64,000 nucleotides of DNA from Larix kaempferi (GCA_027924585.1 BSBM01000486.1:42464501-42528500), one strand, 5' to 3'. Positions 1-11,659 are shown, counted from the first letter of the stretch. The notes: a model not told the origin generated them from the letters alone. Made by a program: numbers and translations.

Positions 1-506
1 TCACTGGGGCTAGAGGTTTCATGAGCAAGGGAAACTTCTGGATGTTCCTTGAGCTTATAGAGACCTCCTTCTTCTTCACCAATGATAACTGCATCTTTAA
101 TTGATTTTCCTTTGGACCACATGAGTACTTGTCCATCTATGAAAGCCACTCTAAAACCTTTCTTATCTAGTGATGAGATAGAGAGTAGGTTCTTCTTTAA
201 ACCTGGTACATATAAAACTTCTTTCATTTTCAAGGGTGTTACAGAATCAAGCTTGTAGCTTGCTTCACCAATTCCCTTGATGGGATATTGATAATCATCT
301 CCTAGAGATACCTTTTGAGGTGAAGACTTTTCTTCAAGTCTTGAGAGAGTTTTCTTTTGACCTGCCATGTGCTTTGAAGCACCACTATCAATGAGCCATG
401 TATCTTCTCCAAGAGACACAGATCCAGAGAGTGCAGAAAATAGGACATATTCTTCTCGATCTTCTTTCTTTACTTTAGATCTTTTCTTTTGAGGCCTCTC
501 CTCTTC
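1..506 (-). pseudogene. pro: copia aspartic protease region (start of Pol), incomplete
   Basis: This frame is continuous with gag after the TAA at 507-509. It encodes a basic linker, then TWLIDSGASKHM, the retropepsin active site with catalytic Asp in DSG. Next come a strand pattern ending LYVPGLKKNLLSISSLDKK and a region leading towards the integrase N-terminus (GGLYKLKEH). This order is diagnostic of Ty1/copia Pol. The protein is cut by the window edge. No other stop is visible in 1-506, so only the gag-pro stop separates it from intact coding capacity here. Confidence 0.85.
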
Positions 507-1382
507 TTATTCTTCTTCTTCTTCTCCTACTTCTTCTTCACTATCATCTTCTACCATATGTGCATGATGTATTTTGTGAACAAACTTCTTCTTCTTCTTT
601 TCTGGTGAAGTACAGTCTCTAACATAGTGTCCTAGTTTAAGACAATTATAACATTGGACTGTGGAGAGGTCTCTTTCTAAGTTTGTTCCTCCTTTCCTTT
701 TGAATCTATGAGAGGGTTGAGACTTCTTGTGGTTCACTTTCTTGAAGTGACCCCTCTTTCCTCTTTTGGTGTGGGTGGCCAAGGCTTGGTCATCCTCTTT
801 GAGAAGAGCTTCTCTGTTGGCTACCCTAGCCTCTTCTTGAACACAATCCTCCCATACTACATCAAACTTCATGCTTTCTTTTCTGGCACACATAGTTTGT
901 ATGAATGATTCCCAAGGTCTAGTGAGACCATTTAGAGCAGTGATCACAAGTTCATCTTCATCAAGAGTATCACCAATGGCATCTAGTTGCTCCTTGATTT
1001 GGGAGACCCTTGAGAAGTAGTCTTGAATGGATTCTCCTTTGTGCATCTTGGTACTCTTCAACTGAGTCCTTAGGTTCATCTTCCTATTGATGTTCTTTCC
1101 TTCATACATTCTTCCTAGGGCATCATACAGTTGCTTTGGAGTCTTCTTGGAGACCACTTGGGGAATCAAGTGGTCTTTAATAGAATCAGCTATGATTTTC
1201 TTTGCCCTAATCAAATCCTTCCTATGCTTCTCTTTGGCTTCATCTCCTTCAGGTTCTGCAACTTCATCCTTGACATAATGAGCAAGATCATTCTCTTCAA
1301 GAATGAGACCAATTCTGTATTTCCATGCCCGGAAATTTTCTATACCTTCTAGCTTGTCTTCAAGCTTAGTGCTTGGAGCCAT
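507..1382 (-). CDS. gag: copia Gag (nucleocapsid) protein, 291 codons
   Basis: This is the structural Gag that packages element RNA. The N-terminus (MAPSTKLEDKLEGIENF, then AWK) and the long helical middle are typical of plant copia Gag (DUF4219/UBN2-type regions, roughly residues 10-190). A CCHC knuckle, CYNCLKLGHYVRDC, lies near residues 243-256. A lysine run and a strongly acidic tail of glutamates follow. The ATG lies about 320 bases downstream of the LTR end, a normal leader length. The frame ends at TAA (507-509) inside the acidic run, and the same frame continues into protease, so the stop is probably a mutation within a Gag-Pol reading frame. A programmed readthrough stop is possible but less likely. 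Confidence 0.88.
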   Translation of the reverse strand: MAPSTKLEDKLEGIENFRAWKYRIGLILEENDLAHYVKDEVAEPEGDEAKEKHRKDLIRAKKIIADSIKDHLIPQVVSKKTPKQLYDALGRMYEGKNINRKMNLRTQLKSTKMHKGESIQDYFSRVSQIKEQLDAIGDTLDEDELVITALNGLTRPWESFIQTMCARKESMKFDVVWEDCVQEEARVANREALLKEDDQALATHTKRGKRGHFKKVNHKKSQPSHRFKRKGGTNLERDLSTVQCYNCLKLGHYVRDCTSPEKKKKKFVHKIHHAHMVEDDSEEEVGEEEEE

Positions 1383-1682
1383 CTTCTCTTGGGGGAGTCC
1401 AAGAGATAAGAGATAGAGTATACTTACCCGGAAATTTTAACTTTTTTATTTTTCCGGAACTGCAACAGAATTTCTGGTTTATCGCACTTTTGGTAAAACT
1501 AGGGTTTGACTTTCCCGGAGTTCTACCCAACCAAAAACTTCGATCTAAGGCTCAAAAGATAGATCTTTAGAAGGGATAATCAGCCATGCAACCAGAATCC
1601 AAAAATACTGACCTTTTTCAGAAACCCTAATTTGGGAGAGAGAGAGAAATATAATTTCACCTTGTAAAGGATGTTCTATTCA

Positions 1683-1699
1683 GGCTAGCTCTGATACCA
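1683..1699 (-). other. Primer-binding site (initiator tRNA-Met type)
   Basis: On the minus strand it reads TGGTATCAGAGCTAGCC directly after the LTR. The first 12 bases are the canonical complement of the plant initiator tRNA-Met 3' end used by most copia elements. Confidence 0.9.
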
Positions 1700-2201
1700 T
1701 GTTAAGTTTAAACCAAATAGACTAGCAAGATCACTGAAATAAACATAATCACAAGATAGACACAGAATTTACCCTGGGAAACCCTCATGGGGTAGAAAAC
1801 CCAGCAAATCTTTCCTCAATAAGATGATCAACCAAAATACAAGATGTGCTCCAAGACTTGACCTCCTTCTCCACTTCCTGTGCAGACCTCCCAGACACAA
1901 GTGCGCTACTTTTCTGAGTTGTGTAAGTGTATCTAATGAGGAGCTAACCTCCTCTATTTATACTAGTTCCCGATTGACCAAAATCCCTAATGGGGCCGAC
2001 CTCTCCTGGAGAAGTCTAATAACCCCTAAAATATAAGATCAGGGCCGACCCCCACATGGTGGGTCTAATAACCCTAGTTACCACAACCCATCGGAGGAAT
2101 AATCATCTCCGGATACATAATAGGGTTACCTCGGAGGGATGAAACATCTCCGGAATAATAATGTACAAATATAATATTCTTAGAAGTTACAATATTCAAC
2201 A
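1700..2201 (-). repeat. 5' LTR of the copia element (502 bp)
   Basis: On the minus strand the LTR starts TGTTGAATATT and ends AACTTAACA, with TG...CA termini, and is immediately followed by the primer-binding site. It contains a TATAAATA box (1955-1962). Near its 3' end it has a G/C-rich stretch (CCCATGAGGGTTTCCC) also seen, diverged, in the copia LTR at 59354-60736. Confidence 0.88.
1955..1962 (-). promoter_or_regulatory. TATA box of the copia LTR promoter
   Basis: On the minus strand the sequence is TATAAATA, followed by AGAGGAGG. It lies inside the LTR about 255 bases before its 3' end, the expected place for the U3/R promoter. Confidence 0.6.
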
Positions 2202-3929
2202 CTTCCGAGATCCATTTGAACATTTGAAGAGAGCAATAGACCTAAAGCATCAATGCCTCAAACCTCAGGTTATTGATTCAATATATGTTATCATTGTACT
2301 TCATTCTTTATCCCAAATCACTGAAAGATGATCTTCTTATGCAAACTATTGTACCCATAAATTTGTTGTCTTAGAGCTCAAAATTTTCCATCCACATACT
2401 CTCTACTAAATGCTTTGAGCTAACTTACATTTATATGGTTCATCTTTGCATTTTTTGGTTGTCATGATTGTCATGGGGCTTTTGGATTAGCTGAGCCAAC
2501 TTGTTCATGGATAACGTGGGGGTTTGCTTCCGCTAGGCCAACCATTTTGTTGGTAATGCACAACCAAAAATGGGTATGAGGGTTGCATCATTGATGGGAG
2601 TGGATTTCATGACCATATGCATGAAATCAGATCACATGTGTTTCATTTGTATTGCTGAGGTGGAGCACGTCGGAACATAGCAGAACACTTCTAGAAAACT
2701 CTATAGAAAATCTAGTAATCATTGTCTACACATCCGGTAACTACAAGAAATTAGATGTCTACACAACCAGTAATCATTGGTTACAAGAATTTGTAGTTTA
2801 GGTAGTCATTGTCTACACATTCGGTAATTGTGTTGGTTAAGGGAAATTCCAGTAATCATTGTCTGTGATTCCTATGATTCAGTCACTAGTTACAACCAAA
2901 TGCCTTCACAATTACATAGAAAACATCTCTTCCACACTCATTTCACTTGGTAATCAACAATCTTGATTAACATCAATAACAACTAATCTATCTAACAAAT
3001 ATTGAGGTTTCTATTCAAGGTTTAAGGTTTTTCCTTAATATTTAAAGAATCTTCATAATTTTAATGTGACCTTATCCTTAAATTTGACTCAAAATTAACC
3101 CTACACAATAATTGTTCTCACCATGAAAGCACACTTAACTGAGGACCACCGCCAATTTTTACTTTCCCTTCACACAAACTAAAATTATTCAATCCTACTT
3201 TTTAAATAAATACATAATCATTATACCACACATCAAATACAAAATGTGATTTACCATTCATAGGAGGCTACACCATGGTGCTTAGTACACCATCCAAATA
3301 TATTGTAAGAAGATTTGTGCATGAAACATTAACATATGATATAACGATGAAGTTGACAAATCAACAAATATTAGTTTCAAGGATAGTTAATAGCCAATCC
3401 ATATTAGTGAATGTGCATGTGCAAACTAGCTACCATTTGTATATGTATTCTTTATGCATTATATTTTTATTAATATTTTAACTTTTAACTATAGTAAATT
3501 CGTTTAAATAAAATGATTAAAAAACAAATTATTTAATATAATTATTTTCATTGGATTAAGGTAATGTAATAAAGATATTTATTTATTAAAAAATTTGAAA
3601 TATTAATATTTATAAAAAATGAAAATTTAATAGATAAATTAATATCATTGTCTTTACAATTGAATCGTATTTTATTAATTAATAAATTATAATTATAATT
3701 ACTATAACTTATTTTCAAAATATTATTAGGAAAAAATTTAAACTCTAACTTAATAAATATAATATTTTATTAACTTTAATTTAATTTAATATAATATATA
3801 TATATATATATATTAACTTTATTGGTTAAATATATCCTCCACGAAGTTTAAACACAAATTGTATACACTAGAACCCAAGATATTATCAAATACCCTCACA
3901 TGTGTTGACAACAAAGAACATGTTTTATT
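2202..3929. other. Non-coding AT-rich stretch with short direct repeats
   Basis: I see no gene. Between about 2715 and 2860 a short motif (GTAATCATTGTCTACACA and variants) recurs three to four times at irregular 50-70 base spacing. An AT dinucleotide run lies at 3794-3813. The rest is low-complexity AT-rich DNA. Confidence 0.6.
3794..3813. repeat. (AT)n microsatellite
   Basis: An uninterrupted AT dinucleotide run of about 20 bases. Confidence 0.9.
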
Positions 3930-4392
3930 TATATAGGCATCATAGGCTTATTAGTGCATTTTTTTAATTAGAAAATTATGAAATTTTAAAAGTAGCTATT
4001 AAAATATCTTGACTTTACCAATAATGACTTGGTCGATGGGTAAAGTAAAGTATCGTATTCCCACATTAAATTTAAATATTTTAATAAGATATAAATTTCT
4101 TATAAATTGACACACCCATATACATATATGTTTTACGGCCAATGAAGTACAAATCTTAAATAACTTTGATGAATTTAATATTTTATCCAATTTTTTAACC
4201 AATTGTGTTTAATATTTTTAGTTACTCGAATTTTATATTATTGTATAAACAAAATATATCTAGTTTTAGTTTGTTAGTTTGTTATTCGGAAGCCACACCA
4301 GAAAACAACAACTTATCGTCAAATTTCCATTAAAAAATTAACATAAAAAATCTTTGTCAATTAGTTTTTTAAGTTCTTATGACTAACAAGTT

Positions 4393-4527
4393 GTTTTTTT
4401 TTTTCATAGTAGTGAAACTGGCAGCTCAATATGCGAGAGCGCCAAATTTGCCTGGGTCACGGGGTCGATCCTGGGTGGGGACAGCCACAGCCGACCGCCC
4501 CAGCCACCCGGCCATAACAGCGGCCCC
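4393..4527 (-). mobile_element. SINE-like tRNA-derived retroposon with 14-bp TSD
   Basis: A 135-bp GC-rich insert in AT-rich DNA is flanked by perfect copies of ATGACTAACAAGTT (4379-4392 and 4528-4541). Read on the minus strand it ends in an A run of about 13, as expected of a retroposon. It carries a B-box-like GGATCGACCCC and an upstream A-box-like TGGCTGGGGCGG, together suggesting a pol III tRNA-like head. The perfect TSD implies a recent insertion. The family is not one I can name. Confidence 0.75.
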
Positions 4528-4659
4528 ATGACTAACAAGTTATATATGATAACTAGTGTATCTACTAAAAGAACAAGTATAGCTAGTTTTCAAAAAAAGA
4601 GAGACTAACTAAAAATAGAACAGGGAAACTAATCATCATCAGAAATTGATGTAGTGGAC

Positions 4660-5508
4660 ACATTTAGAACTTATTTACCTGAACTATTATGCCTAATTGC
4701 TGACTTTTCCTTGAAGACCATACCCATTGTTTTCTTCACAAGTGGGTTGAGCTTTGCACCTAACCCCGTCATTGCCTTGACCATAAGATGAAGTTTAGAG
4801 TCTAGTCGACTAATTTGTTCACGAGTCTCATCAAGCTACAATAAAAATTCTTTCCTCTACTCACAAATGTCCATTAGTGCTTTGCTAAGAAAATCTTTCA
4901 TTTGTTAGTACAATGTAACTATCTTGGCATATTTCTCTCGTGTATAGGATGAACCTCCATAAGGAACCAAATGCCCCATCTTTGTTTATAGTTCCCCAGC
5001 ACCTAATGCCTCGTGTTTGTGCTTGACCCAATTATCATCCTATATGATTTCTTATTGGGTCGGTGGTGAGATGACCCTTGAAAACCTCATGTGCTTCCTC
5101 GGCCTCCTTTAGCACTCTGGGCATGTGGATTCCCCATGTCCTCAATGTCCACATCGCACATGTCCCCTGCTCATCGTGTTGTCGACAATGAACCATAAAA
5201 CTTTGCCCCAAACAAGATACCACAAAAATATAAATGCAGAAACCATCAAGCAGATCCACCTCACACTCAATGTACCAGAACCTACACCTATTGGTTTTGC
5301 CCTCAATCCCTTTAGGCCAGACCAAGGCACTGACCTTTTTCCCCTCGGGCTCAATGTGGTTGGCTTCTTGTTTCTTAATAGCATAGATTATTACTAAAGA
5401 GGGTTTGGTATCAAACTCGATGCATTTCCTCTTGCTACCTTCCTCCATCATGTTCTGACGCATCATTCTGAACCCAACCATCATCAACGCGAGTGGGAGA
5501 TTCGTCAT
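4660..5508 (-). pseudogene. Decayed unknown coding stretch
   Basis: A 157-codon open frame on the minus strand (5508 to 5035) begins MTNLPLALMMVGFRM. It contains charged stretches (EAEEAHEVFKGHL), a CxxC-poor middle and a hydrophobic FCIYIFVVSCL segment. Downstream on the same strand, in other frames and with stops, lies a helical stretch LDETREQISRLDSKLHLMVK, suggesting the decayed C-terminus of one protein. The base composition (richer in GC than its surroundings) supports former coding. The stretch falls inside the part of segment A that is missing from segment C, so it probably arrived with an insertion. I do not recognise the family; a transposon-associated protein is the most likely class. 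Confidence 0.3.
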
Positions 5509-7586
5509 TTACATGATAACCCAATCATGCAACCTTCCTCTCAACCTTCGCCAACCACAATCACTCCCCGACCTCATGCCTAAACCCATTACAGCATAAA
5601 TTTGGCTATCAGGGACACATACCTACATGTCTTGGGTGACCCTCCCATGCGCTAACTATCCCTCATCCCTGCATGGTGTCTCATTTTTGCAGAGATGACA
5701 TGGTTGGACTCCATGTGAGCCACTTAAAACCTCATTGCCACTCAATGGGGGGGGACAAAATGTGTATTTTTTCTTTATTAAATATAATATATAACCTTTT
5801 ACGTTTATATTTATTTAGTTATTAAATTATTTATTTATTAAATCGTTATTTACCTGAATTTATATCTCATTGGAAATCCCTTCGAATTTTCTACTAGCTA
5901 CTTAAGATAAAGTGACAACTTTTATATATATATAATTTATTAGATAGAAAAAGCATGTCTAATGAAAAAAATAACAATAAACGTAATGAAAACTTTAAAT
6001 GGCAATTGGAAAGCAACCCTGTCACATATATTTTAATTAAAATATTTGTCTTGTTATGGCTAAAGATATGTTAGGTGTTTCGTAGGAAAGGGCCATTTTA
6101 GCATAAACCTAATACTAACATGTGCATATTGTATATCGAGTTCATGGATTGATGAAAGATTTTGGATTAGGAGTTTGGTAGAAGAGGGCCATCTACCCAA
6201 TATAGTATCATATATTGAGTTCATGGGTTGATGAAACATTTTGGGTAACATTTCACAAATGTTTGGTGAGAAGGATTTATGTTATAAAAGGATATAGTTT
6301 ACACATTGATTGAGTAAATTCTAAAGTCTTCCCATTTGTTTTAGAAGTATATATTTGATGGTACAGCAAGATACCTTAAAACCCATTCATGCTACTTTAA
6401 GTAGTTGGCTCCTTAATCTGGAGGTTGCCAATTATAGAGATAAGCCACTATAAATATAAATATAATTGGGTCATATTGATTATGTCTTCCAATTAAAAAG
6501 TCAAAAGCAAATCAAAAGAGATAAGATTTTGGATAACATTTGACACATTAATTGAATAAATTTCAAAGTCTTCCCATTTGTTTTGGAAGTATATATGTGT
6601 TGCTAAAAAGATAAGATTTTGGATAACGTTTGACACATTGATTGAGTAAATTTCAAAGAGTTCCATTTGTTTTGTTTTGTTTTGGAAGAATATATTTATT
6701 GCTAGAAGATAAGATTTTGGATAACGTTTGACACATTGATTGAGTAAATTCCAAAGAGTTCCATTTGTTTTGGAAGTATATATTTGATGTTATAGAAAGA
6801 GAATTTGAAACCCATTCATGTTGTTTTAAGTAGTTGATTCTTTAATTTAGAGGGTTCCAATCATTATATACATAAGTTTATTTATTTTGTTTTCTAATTA
6901 AAAAGTCAAAAGCAATTGAAAAGAGATAAAGTTGTTTTTAATTATACTTAGTCAGACTTATTTTATTTATTAATTAAAATGTTAAAAAAATTAAATCAAC
7001 TTGTACCTAATTATTTTATCTATTACAAAAAGTCAAAAAATAAAATAAGAGGAGATGAATTGGAAATGTAAGAACAAAAAACTAAAATCACATGATTGGT
7101 GGACAGCAGCTCTAGACCAAGAAATCACATGGCATGGCACAATTCTTGTCTTCTATACCTTATCTCATCACAACACCTTTTTTTAGTGTTTTCTAGAAGG
7201 AAAAAAGCCTCATCTCATCACATCACCTCCTTTCAATTTTTTTAATGAAAGGGGACTTTCTCCCTATGGCATTGTTGTGTCATGTGTATATTTTTTTCAT
7301 TTGCTTGATTGTGTGGTTAAACATCCACATTGTCATGAGTGTTTTAATGGAAGGGGACTTTTTCCCCATGGCATTGTTGTGTCATGTGTATATTTCTTTC
7401 ATTTGATTGATTGTGTGGTTACACATCCACATTGTTAAGAGTGTGCATTTAAGTTAGTATGTGATATTTAATTTAAATGAAAAAATAATTGGTAATTATT
7501 TTTTTAACAATTAAATTGATTTTTATCATTTTAATAATGATTTGTAATAATAAAATAATTTAAACAATTGTATGAAAAAAAAAATT

Positions 7587-7889
7587 AATACTGAAAAAAC
7601 AGTAATTTGTTATTCAAAAGGTAGATTCAAAGTTACATAATATTATGCTTCTTATCATCTGATTTAATTCAAAAAGAAGTTAAGATCATTCCAAAACAAA
7701 CTTCTGACAAGTCCTTGAGCCTTCGCAAAACAACCAACAAGTCTACTAATATAACTAAGATGAGACTATTATAGCCAATCTCCAAAAATAGAGAACATCC
7801 CAAAAAACAAAAAGATCTAAAAGATATGAAACTCCCCCGAGTCCACCATCTGATCTTCATAAAATTATTTATAATGCAAAATTCCATCC
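7587..7889 (-). pseudogene. LINE (L1-type) 3' fragment, part 2 (end of ORF2 and 3' UTR)
   Basis: On the minus strand this continues directly from 13152-13018 once the LTR element is removed. It covers codons downstream of the RNase H domain (DGILHYK, then EDQMVDSGEFHIF) and a 3' UTR. The comparable site in segment B (near 36133-36145) lacks the insertion, which marks this as a 5'-truncated LINE copy. The flanks share an imperfect A/T-rich repeat of about 15 bases. The frame contains stops. Confidence 0.6.
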
Positions 7890-9737
7890 TGTTGGTGTTT
7901 ATAGCTTAGTGAGGTATCCTCACAAGTCAACCCAACAAAAGAAATATTATTTAAAGACATTAATAATATTATTATTAATATTTAATAATGATATTTATTA
8001 TGAAATGATATTTCGACCAGCAACAAAGGGATGTGTCCTTTGACTTCATTCATTATAAAGTAAAAGTCATGAACTTGTAATTTACCAAGCGATAAAATTC
8101 ATCCATCTCTCTACTACAATGAAGTGATAAGGCTACAGCCCTAATCTCGGGATAAATCTTATGTCTATTGTGCTTGGTTATATTGATGTGACCCTATATC
8201 ATATGTGGTTGATATTTTCAATTGTAACATCCCCATCCCTCAATCCGTCCAGTAGGAGGGGACATTAACTAAACCAGGGCCTCAAAATTTTGCCCCATAA
8301 CCATAATCACGAATTCACAACATCTAAAATGCATGTGCATACATGAAAATAAAAACACACAACGGAATAACTCAATCTACACACACAACATGTAATTTAC
8401 AGGCATAATTATCACATGAATACAGATAAAAATCATTACACAATAGATACATAAGAATATTTATCTTTAAACAAAGAAGATCCAAGCAATTGGCTGTGTA
8501 AGAGCGATTTTCCACTCAGCCATAGGTGCCCTGTCCAACATATACTCTTTCTGCTGAGAGGCCACCCCCAAGCTGGGCTATGAGGCCACCAGGGAGAGGG
8601 AAGCACCTACATGATTTTATCTCTCAACCCACAACCCATGTTGCTCACTATGCTTAGCCAAAGAGCTCAACCAAATCTCTACAGGGGTCTCACTAAACCA
8701 TCACAACCATGGCACTCCTTCCAACTGCCCCACACAACACAAGGAAGGCATTTCCCTTCACCGATCCGCAGTTCCCTCAGGAAATCCAATCCTTACAATG
8801 CTTACCTGTGTGTGCAGTAAGAGTCCAATATGTTGTATGCTAATGGAGAATCTCCTGCAACCTTAATTCATGGCTTGTCAAGCATCCAAAAGTAGCAGAA
8901 ATCAATGGATAAAGGTTCCTAGCTTTCCCAACCTCCATGATCACTTACACTCATCTATTCTCCCTTCCAAAAATGCATCTCTATCTCCAAATTCGAATTT
9001 TTGGGTTCAAAAACAATCTGGTAATGGACATGAACAGTAATGGAAAACTCTACGTAGTGTAGAAAACATGCATGAGAGAATGATCAAAAGAGTGTTGACT
9101 CCAAGGATATGAGGTAAGGGTGAAAAGACAACTGACATAGCTACTGACCATAGAAGAAATAGGACTGTGGACATTTGACATAACTATCACAACCCCCATG
9201 CTTCAATAAATACGTGAAGTGACTTTTCTCACCAACCTCACATATGCATTCAATGATTGGGTTTAATAGTCAAGAGAAGGTAATTGACTCATTTAAGGCA
9301 CATGGCAGATTTTGGATGAGTTCTAAGGTTGACACATGGCAACATAGGATTTGGTTTCTCCTTAGGCCCCCTTTCCTCTTCTCCTCTAGTGGAATCATAA
9401 CCCCTCGAGTGCTCTTTACACAGCCATATTGGACCATTTTATTAATTTTCAACATTGATATTTACATACATTTCGAATTGGCATGATAAGCCAATCATAT
9501 GGTCCAAATAAAAATATATATGCATCATACATGCCTAGCCATTCACTAGTTGGGCCTTGGCCTTGAGCTCCACACTAGGAATCCATACTAGCATATTTAC
9601 ACCATTTACATAATTTTGGTTAAATACATTCCAAGTCAAAATTGGGGGTATTACATTAGTGTAACGGTTATTCTATGATATATCGTATATCATAAGGTAG
9701 TAATCATCAATATCTGAAAATAATTATAAAATCAACA
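7890..9737 (+). repeat. 5' LTR of the LARD-like element, split by a nested LTR
   Basis: It begins TGTTGGTGTTTATAGC and ends AAATCAACA before the primer-binding site. Removing the nested LTR plus one TSD copy (8223-9660) leaves about 410 bp that match the 3' LTR (387 bp) closely. Small differences (CTTAGTGAGG against CTTCATGAGG, an extra TAATATTATTATTAA block) record divergence since insertion. Confidence 0.85.
8223..9655. mobile_element. Solo LTR (1433 bp) nested in the 5' LTR
   Basis: It begins TGTAACATCCCCATCC and ends TGGGGGTATTACA, giving inverted termini TGTAA...TTACA as in many plant Ty3/gypsy LTRs. Flanks are TCAAT (8218-8222) and TTAGT (9656-9660). The intact site in both other LTR copies (near 12939 and 16976) reads TCAGT, so each TSD copy carries one transition from an original TCAGT. 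No internal region remains, so this is a solo LTR left by recombination. Orientation and family are not determined. Confidence 0.85.
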
Positions 9738-9755
9738 TGGAATCAGAGACAATGG
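9738..9755 (+). other. Primer-binding site of the LARD-like element
   Basis: TGGAATCAGAGACAATGG follows the LTR end directly. It is the initiator tRNA-Met type (TGGTATCAGAG...) with one T to A change. Confidence 0.75.
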
Positions 9756-10276
9756 TTTGGTTAGTGGTTTGGAGTTGTGAGGGTATTGGCCCATGTGTGG
9801 TAGCTCAAGCATGGAATGAAGGATGAGTTGGATTCCAACTCAAAGTGATGAAAGGAATAACTCAAACTGGAAGAGTTGCTCGATGAGGAATATAGCATGG
9901 ACATAGACTTCTATATTTAGAGGGAGCAACTACCCAGGATGTAGCAATGAGGCTCAACATCAAGAGGAAGCTTGGTACTCCAAGATTGATGATGAGTTTA
10001 GGCTTAAGAAGTAGCAAGAGGAACTCATTTGTCAAAGGGATTTGGCTTCAAATCCCAAGACAACAAGATGGATTCTATGAAGAAGAAGCAAGATGCTCGG
10101 ATGCAGAGGGAGCAAGATGCTCAGACACAAAGGGAGCAAGATGATCGGATGTAGAGCAAGCAGGATGCTCAGATGTAGAACGAGCAGGATGCTCAGATAC
10201 AGAGCAAGCGTGATGCTTAGATGGCCCAGAGACAGGGAAATATCAGCTTCTAACCACCATGTGACGGGGTGGGGAG
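9756..10276 (+). other. Internal leader region with 24-27-bp tandem repeat
   Basis: There is no intact gene. Stop-interrupted frames give glutamine- and arginine-rich peptide stretches that could be gag relics, but I cannot assign them. Between about 10084 and 10215 a unit of the form GAGCAAGATGCTCAGATGCA recurs five to six times at 24-27-base spacing. Confidence 0.5.
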
Positions 10277-11115
10277 ACTGGCCCTTGATGAGTAGTGTTG
10301 ATGCATCGACCGGGTGTTCCCCCAGTATTAGCCATGTGACTTGGCTATGGGTGAATGGATCAGAGTGGGGCAGTTCCTTCTTCCGTTCATCCTGTGACAG
10401 GGTGGCAAGATTAGCCCTCAATTCCATACACTATATTTTTAGAGGTTGAGCATTAAGCATTTCCCCAACATTAGCCATGTGACTTGGCTGGGGGTGGTTC
10501 AAGTGGGACAGTTCCTTCTCTTAGACACCAAGTGGGGTGGAGAGATTAGTCCCTAAGATGACTCAGAACGGGGCAGTGCCTTCTCTCGGACACCAAGTGG
10601 TGTGGAGAGATTAGTCCCTAAATGCTTAGAGTGGGGCAGTGCCTTCTCTCAGACACCAAGTGGGGTGGAGATATTAGTCCCTATTTTCTCACTCCTCAAC
10701 TCATGACTCAATATGGAACAGCGCCCTCTCCCAGACACCCTGTGATGGGGTGGGGGATTAGTTCTTTCTCTCGGACAGACTGTTACGAAGTGGGGATATC
10801 TCTCGGACATCCTATGACGAGATGGGGAGAATAGTCCCACGATTATTAGTATGGGGCAGTGCCTTCTCCCAAGCATCATGTGACGGGATGGGGGGATTAA
10901 CTCGAGATTATCAATATGGGGCAATGCCTTATCTAGGACATCCTATGACAGGATGGAGAGAATAGTCCCGAGATGATTAGTATGGATCAATTCCTTCTCC
11001 CATACATATTGTGACGAGATGGGGAGATTAACCCAAGATGATCAGTATGGGGCAATGCCTTCTCCCAGATATCCTGTGACGGGATGTGGAAACTAGTCCC
11101 TAAGATGACTCGGGA
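10277..11115 (+). repeat. Minisatellite of about 70-bp units, copy 1
   Basis: About eleven degenerate units follow the pattern TATGGGGCAGTGCCTTCTC, then CCAGACATCCTGTGACGGG, then ATGGGGAGATTAGTCCC. Early units carry CATGTGACTTGGCT instead. Open frames through it are repeat artefacts. Confidence 0.85.
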
Positions 11116-11659
11116 GGAGTCAGTGCACATATTGATTTCATGACAAATTAGGGAGCAAATATCATAATCTTGTGATAAATGAGAAGGTATCCCATATTTG
11201 CAGATCTTGTACATTCTCCAAGATTGATTATTAGGAGGAAGGATTTTGTGGATGAGAAGTTGATGTTTCTCCAGAGTGTAGCATTGGGAAAACATTCTAC
11301 CAGATTGGTCATGTGATTTGACCAAGGAGAATGATACATTCACTCACAAGAAATGGACTTGGTGTATCATTGCTTAGCCATGTGATTTGGTTGAGTGTGA
11401 TTAGGTCTCAAGATGCTTGCACGACCTTTCTTAGTCATGTGATTTGGAAAAGTGTGAATAAGGCTTGAGGTCACATTGCATACTCTGTGAGGGAGCGGTC
11501 CGTGATGGAGTGATATATCTCATTATAGATCAGGTTTTACTTGTTTATTTGATAGGGACTAGCTACCCCTTGTGGAATAAACAATGTCTAGTCTAATGTG
11601 GGTGCACACACATTAGAGCCCTATACATGAATAGATGTGCATGTGAGGAGAAGAATAAC

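Larger units (their letters stand above)
1..2201 (-). mobile_element. Ty1/copia LTR retrotransposon, 5' part (cut by window edge)
   Basis: Read on the minus strand the order is 5' LTR (2201 to 1700), a primer-binding site directly after the LTR, a short leader, gag, then protease, which runs off the window at base 1. Integrase, reverse transcriptase and the 3' LTR should lie to the left of the window. The zinc knuckle followed by a retropepsin of DSGAS type is the Ty1/copia order. The single in-frame stop between gag and protease is the only break seen. The bases after the LTR (2202-2206) are CTTCC; the matching target duplication cannot be checked here. Confidence 0.9.
3930..7586 (+). repeat. 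Paralogous non-coding segment A, left half
   Basis: Bases 3930-4200 and 5880-7586 align by eye with the reverse complement of 52650-54070 (segment C). From about 6040 they align with 35090-36150 (segment B). Shared blocks include ATGGCTAAAGATATG, TTCATGGATTGATGAAA and TTAAAAAGTCAAAAGCAA. No ORF is conserved between copies. Bases 4200-5880 are absent from segment C at the equivalent place. Within 6480-6800 a block beginning AAGATTTTGGATAACRTTTG is repeated three times. Confidence 0.65.

Noticed and set aside
10032-10834. Open frames of 66-131 codons on both strands across the repeat arrays
   Set aside because: They follow the period of the roughly 24-bp and 70-bp tandem repeats, have repeat-like peptides and lie inside an LTR element interior; their duplicated counterparts near 14300-15012 are not conserved as frames.
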